Assembly: GCF_037975245.1 (NCBI RefSeq) | Contig: NC_092570.1 | Location: forward strand, 10,703,001-10,767,000 | Direction of reading: 5' to 3' | From: Apostichopus japonicus | Taxonomy: Eukaryota > Echinodermata > Holothuroidea > Aspidochirotida > Stichopodidae | Length of the DNA: 64,000 bases | Shown: positions 61,527 to 64,000 of the stretch, piece after piece | How positions within the stretch are numbered: the stretch's first letter is position 1 | Layout of the letters: each line of letters starts with the position of its first letter | Translations under genes and position numbers: made by a program | The notes under the pieces: model-generated | What the model saw: the letters and a program-made list of their open reading frames with translations, nothing else | Databases searched by the model: none | Told to the model about the DNA's origin: nothing

Positions 61527-63812
61527 TGATTCTCAAACTAAACTTTCGATTATTGTAACATTGTAAATAAACAGTATGTTCAGCATGGTTTGAATCTTCA
61601 GTATCATCACTTTCATATTCGTTTAGTCTAGTCTTCTTTTTGTTAACCATTTTATAAATCCGATTATAATATTGTCTTCTACACCCCTACTTCCCCCTAA
61701 TGACACAGAAGGGCTTGATTAAATCAAATAGATTAGAAATTTTACTTACAGGCTGGAACACTCTGACGTTTTCTTCTTGTTGAAATCTGGTTTTCAAATT
61801 CACCAGTTTCTCACCAAAAGCACCGTTCGTTCGAACGCATCAATTTGGTGAATGACGTACGCGGGCAAAAGGGCAAAACGAGCGACTTAAAGTGAGCACT
61901 CCCATTTCCGCAGCAATTACACTCTCGTATGTACACGCACAGTTGATTGCCTATTATATATTACGTAAACATCGCGAACGTACGTAAACAGCCAACCAGG
62001 CCCACTTGCTACGTACAATCATTGCAATAATACACTCCCACACTAAAACCACAAATCATAAACCGTTCTTCGAAATCGCTGCAATAAAATTCACGAATCA
62101 ACTTTACAGAAAAAGGAAGCTTGAAAATTATTTGGAACATCGAAAGCTGAAACATGCGGAATCGATGTCAGAGCAGAATGTAATACCGAGTGACTAAGGC
62201 TTCGTAGAACTGTCCAATTGTAAACGTTACAGTAGCCTACATGCGAACATTCTTCGCGTTGCTGTTCAAACCTATCTTGTGTTACACAAAGACCACGAAA
62301 TCACACATGCACAATTTATGACGGCTTAGCGATCATATAATTTATAAGAAATTTCACCGAAAAATTAAGAAAGAAATTCATCTGTATTTAAACGCGTTTT
62401 TTGTTGTAATTACTGTAGGAACTGTATGAAGCGTGGGTTATGTCGCAATCTACAATTGAGAAGCTGACGTCACGTTCGCTACCGTTCAAAGCATATTTGA
62501 AATATCCATCCTAAACGATTAAAAAATAGATTCTCTGTCAAACGCAACATTAGCGTTCTCATAGTTTGAAAATATGTTTAGAAAATTATTTATCGTTTTT
62601 TAAGGTAACTTCTAAGGGCTACCAGGCAACTGCTGATCCAGTAGTGACCTTATGACAATTAGCAAAACTAATAAATGAATAAAAGGATGGATTTACAAAC
62701 TACTAATCCCATAAGAGGACAATGACCTCTAAAATTAAAGGGACGCTGTGACAGATTTGGTTCTCTTTACAAGCTTAACACTATATGTCATTGAATGCAC
62801 GTCAAAATCGGTACGTGATACTGAAAAAGCTTGTCTGCAGGGAGAGTAAGCAGTCCTCTGAGCAACTACATAATTGATGCCATTAATAATACAATGATAT
62901 GTAGGACCTTAATACAAGATTAAGGTTCCTGGCGATTTTGACAATCTATAAAAGTGTATCAAGAATTAACAGATGGTCTCAAAATTAATCCCATCTGGTG
63001 CATACGTCAAAGTAGATCGTTTAAAGATATGACTTCTTCACCAAATGGTGGAACTTGTTATCATGGAGCCTTGGAAAGATGTCCATCACACTGTTGTTCT
63101 GTTGCCCTACATCATTTTGTATTAAAGACGGCGATGTCTCGGAACTGATACGCACGACTAAGCCTCTTGATGGTTATAATCGATTTAAGTAAGCATGTTA
63201 TAATTGACCAATGAGAAGAAAAATGTCCTTAGAGATACAACCGATCCATTAAGCATGTCGAATTCTGAAAACTATATTCCCATAGCCGTTCTGCTTGACT
63301 AGGATGGTGATCCTGAGAGGTGTTACGCGCCTCTCTGAATCATTCAAGTAAATATACTTGTAGCATGTGTAATGGATGCTCAAGTTACCGTACATACTTA
63401 TTTGAATTGATACGGTTTATAACATTCCCTAAATAAAACTATTCAACCATCATGATCAAACGGTTATCATTGTCCATGTTTGCTTCATATATAGTTCTAT
63501 AAAAAAAATGGAGTTGCGTCAGGGCATTTACTCATCAAACCAAGAAAACTCAAATCTTTTGGATTTTATGCCCGAACGGCTTTGTACCTTCTGCATCCAA
63601 ATTTCTTAACAAACCTCTGATAATTTTGCACCAAGGTGTAAAATTTAACCGACGACTCACCTTCAAACCACTGGAACCCTGACGTTTGACGTCACTGTTG
63701 AAAACCTGACGCAAATGATCTGTTTATCTGACAAGCGTCCTGACAACAAAAACCCATCTTGCTTTGTGATGGTTTTCTGCTTTGAAGGTTGCAGGACTAA
63801 ATGCATGCGTTA
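61527..63812. other. No gene recognised
   Basis: AT-rich DNA upstream (5') of the retrotransposon's truncation point. Frames at 62006-62197 and 62954-63148 have no recognisable features. No transposon ends or RNA genes were seen. Confidence 0.4.
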
Positions 63813-64000
63813 GCATCCACTGGTCAATGGTCCATGCATAGTGATCCATGGCATTGGTCAATGGTCCATGCATAGTGATCCATGGCATTGGTCAATGGTC
63901 AATGGTCAATGGTCCATGCATAGTGATCCACGGCATTGGTCAATGGTCCATGCATAGTGATCCACGGCATTGGTCAATGGTCCATCCATAGTGATCCATG
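63813..64000. repeat. 34-bp tandem repeat running off the window
   Basis: The unit is GCATTGGTCAATGGTCCATG, then CATAGTGATCCATG. About five copies are visible. The third is expanded by two extra 7-bp GGTCAAT units. The last visible copy is cut by the window edge. Confidence 0.95.

Overview
This is a stretch of animal nuclear genome, not microbial. Introns with GT/AG borders, short exons, a type II Golgi sulfotransferase pair, a LAMP-family membrane protein, non-LTR retrotransposon remnants, a tRNA-derived SINE, foldback DNA elements and very abundant micro-, mini- and satellite repeats all point that way. The repeat content fits a marine invertebrate deuterostome, most likely an echinoderm: a foldback element has terminal arms built of ~15-bp tandem units, an architecture known from sea-urchin TU elements. 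A sea cucumber is my best guess, but the species is inferred, not proven. Gene density is very low, and most open frames in the window are chance frames in repeats.

Layout. 1-13 kb: no gene found; a dispersed GC-rich repeat (family A), polypyrimidine tracts, a 1.54-kb foldback element at 5977-7519 and a dead Tx1/L1-like fragment. 13.28-17.96 kb (minus strand): sulfotransferase gene copy 1, two coding exons separated by a 3.5-kb intron that holds a (TA)n tract, pieces of a Tx1/L1-like retrotransposon and a GATATC minisatellite. 19.78-21.02 kb: a second foldback element with an 8-bp target-site duplication. 22.01-25.12 kb: a TIR-bounded element carrying broken pieces of a SAM-domain gene. 28.61-31.85 kb (minus strand): sulfotransferase gene copy 2, again two coding exons, whose intron holds two strong hairpins and a ~1.5-kb perfect tetranucleotide array. 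33-37 kb: a second long copy of family A, a tandem ~150-bp repeat and a recent 129-bp inverted repeat.

37.85-44.74 kb (plus strand): a LAMP-like gene. Four exons covering one LAMP luminal domain and the transmembrane helix are well supported. A signal-peptide exon at 37853 and a linker exon at 42294 are phase-compatible guesses. Its putative first intron contains the tRNA-derived SINEs and TA-rich tracts. 44.7-58.3 kb: no gene found; a 12-bp minisatellite, a 39-copy 56-bp satellite, a Z-DNA-prone (CGTG)n tract and a 54-bp hairpin repeat. 58.38-61.53 kb (minus strand): a 5'-truncated, mutated CR1/L2-like retrotransposon with endonuclease and reverse transcriptase. 61.5-64 kb: no gene found, ending in a 34-bp tandem repeat that runs off the window.

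The most informative biology is the sulfotransferase pair. Two genes about 15 kb apart share almost identical catalytic exons but strongly diverged membrane-anchor exons, which suggests exon homogenisation by gene conversion with an independently evolving anchor. Both would add sulfate from PAPS to a carbohydrate in the Golgi. The LAMP-like protein would sit in the endolysosomal or cell-surface membrane. Nothing in the sequence links the two functionally.
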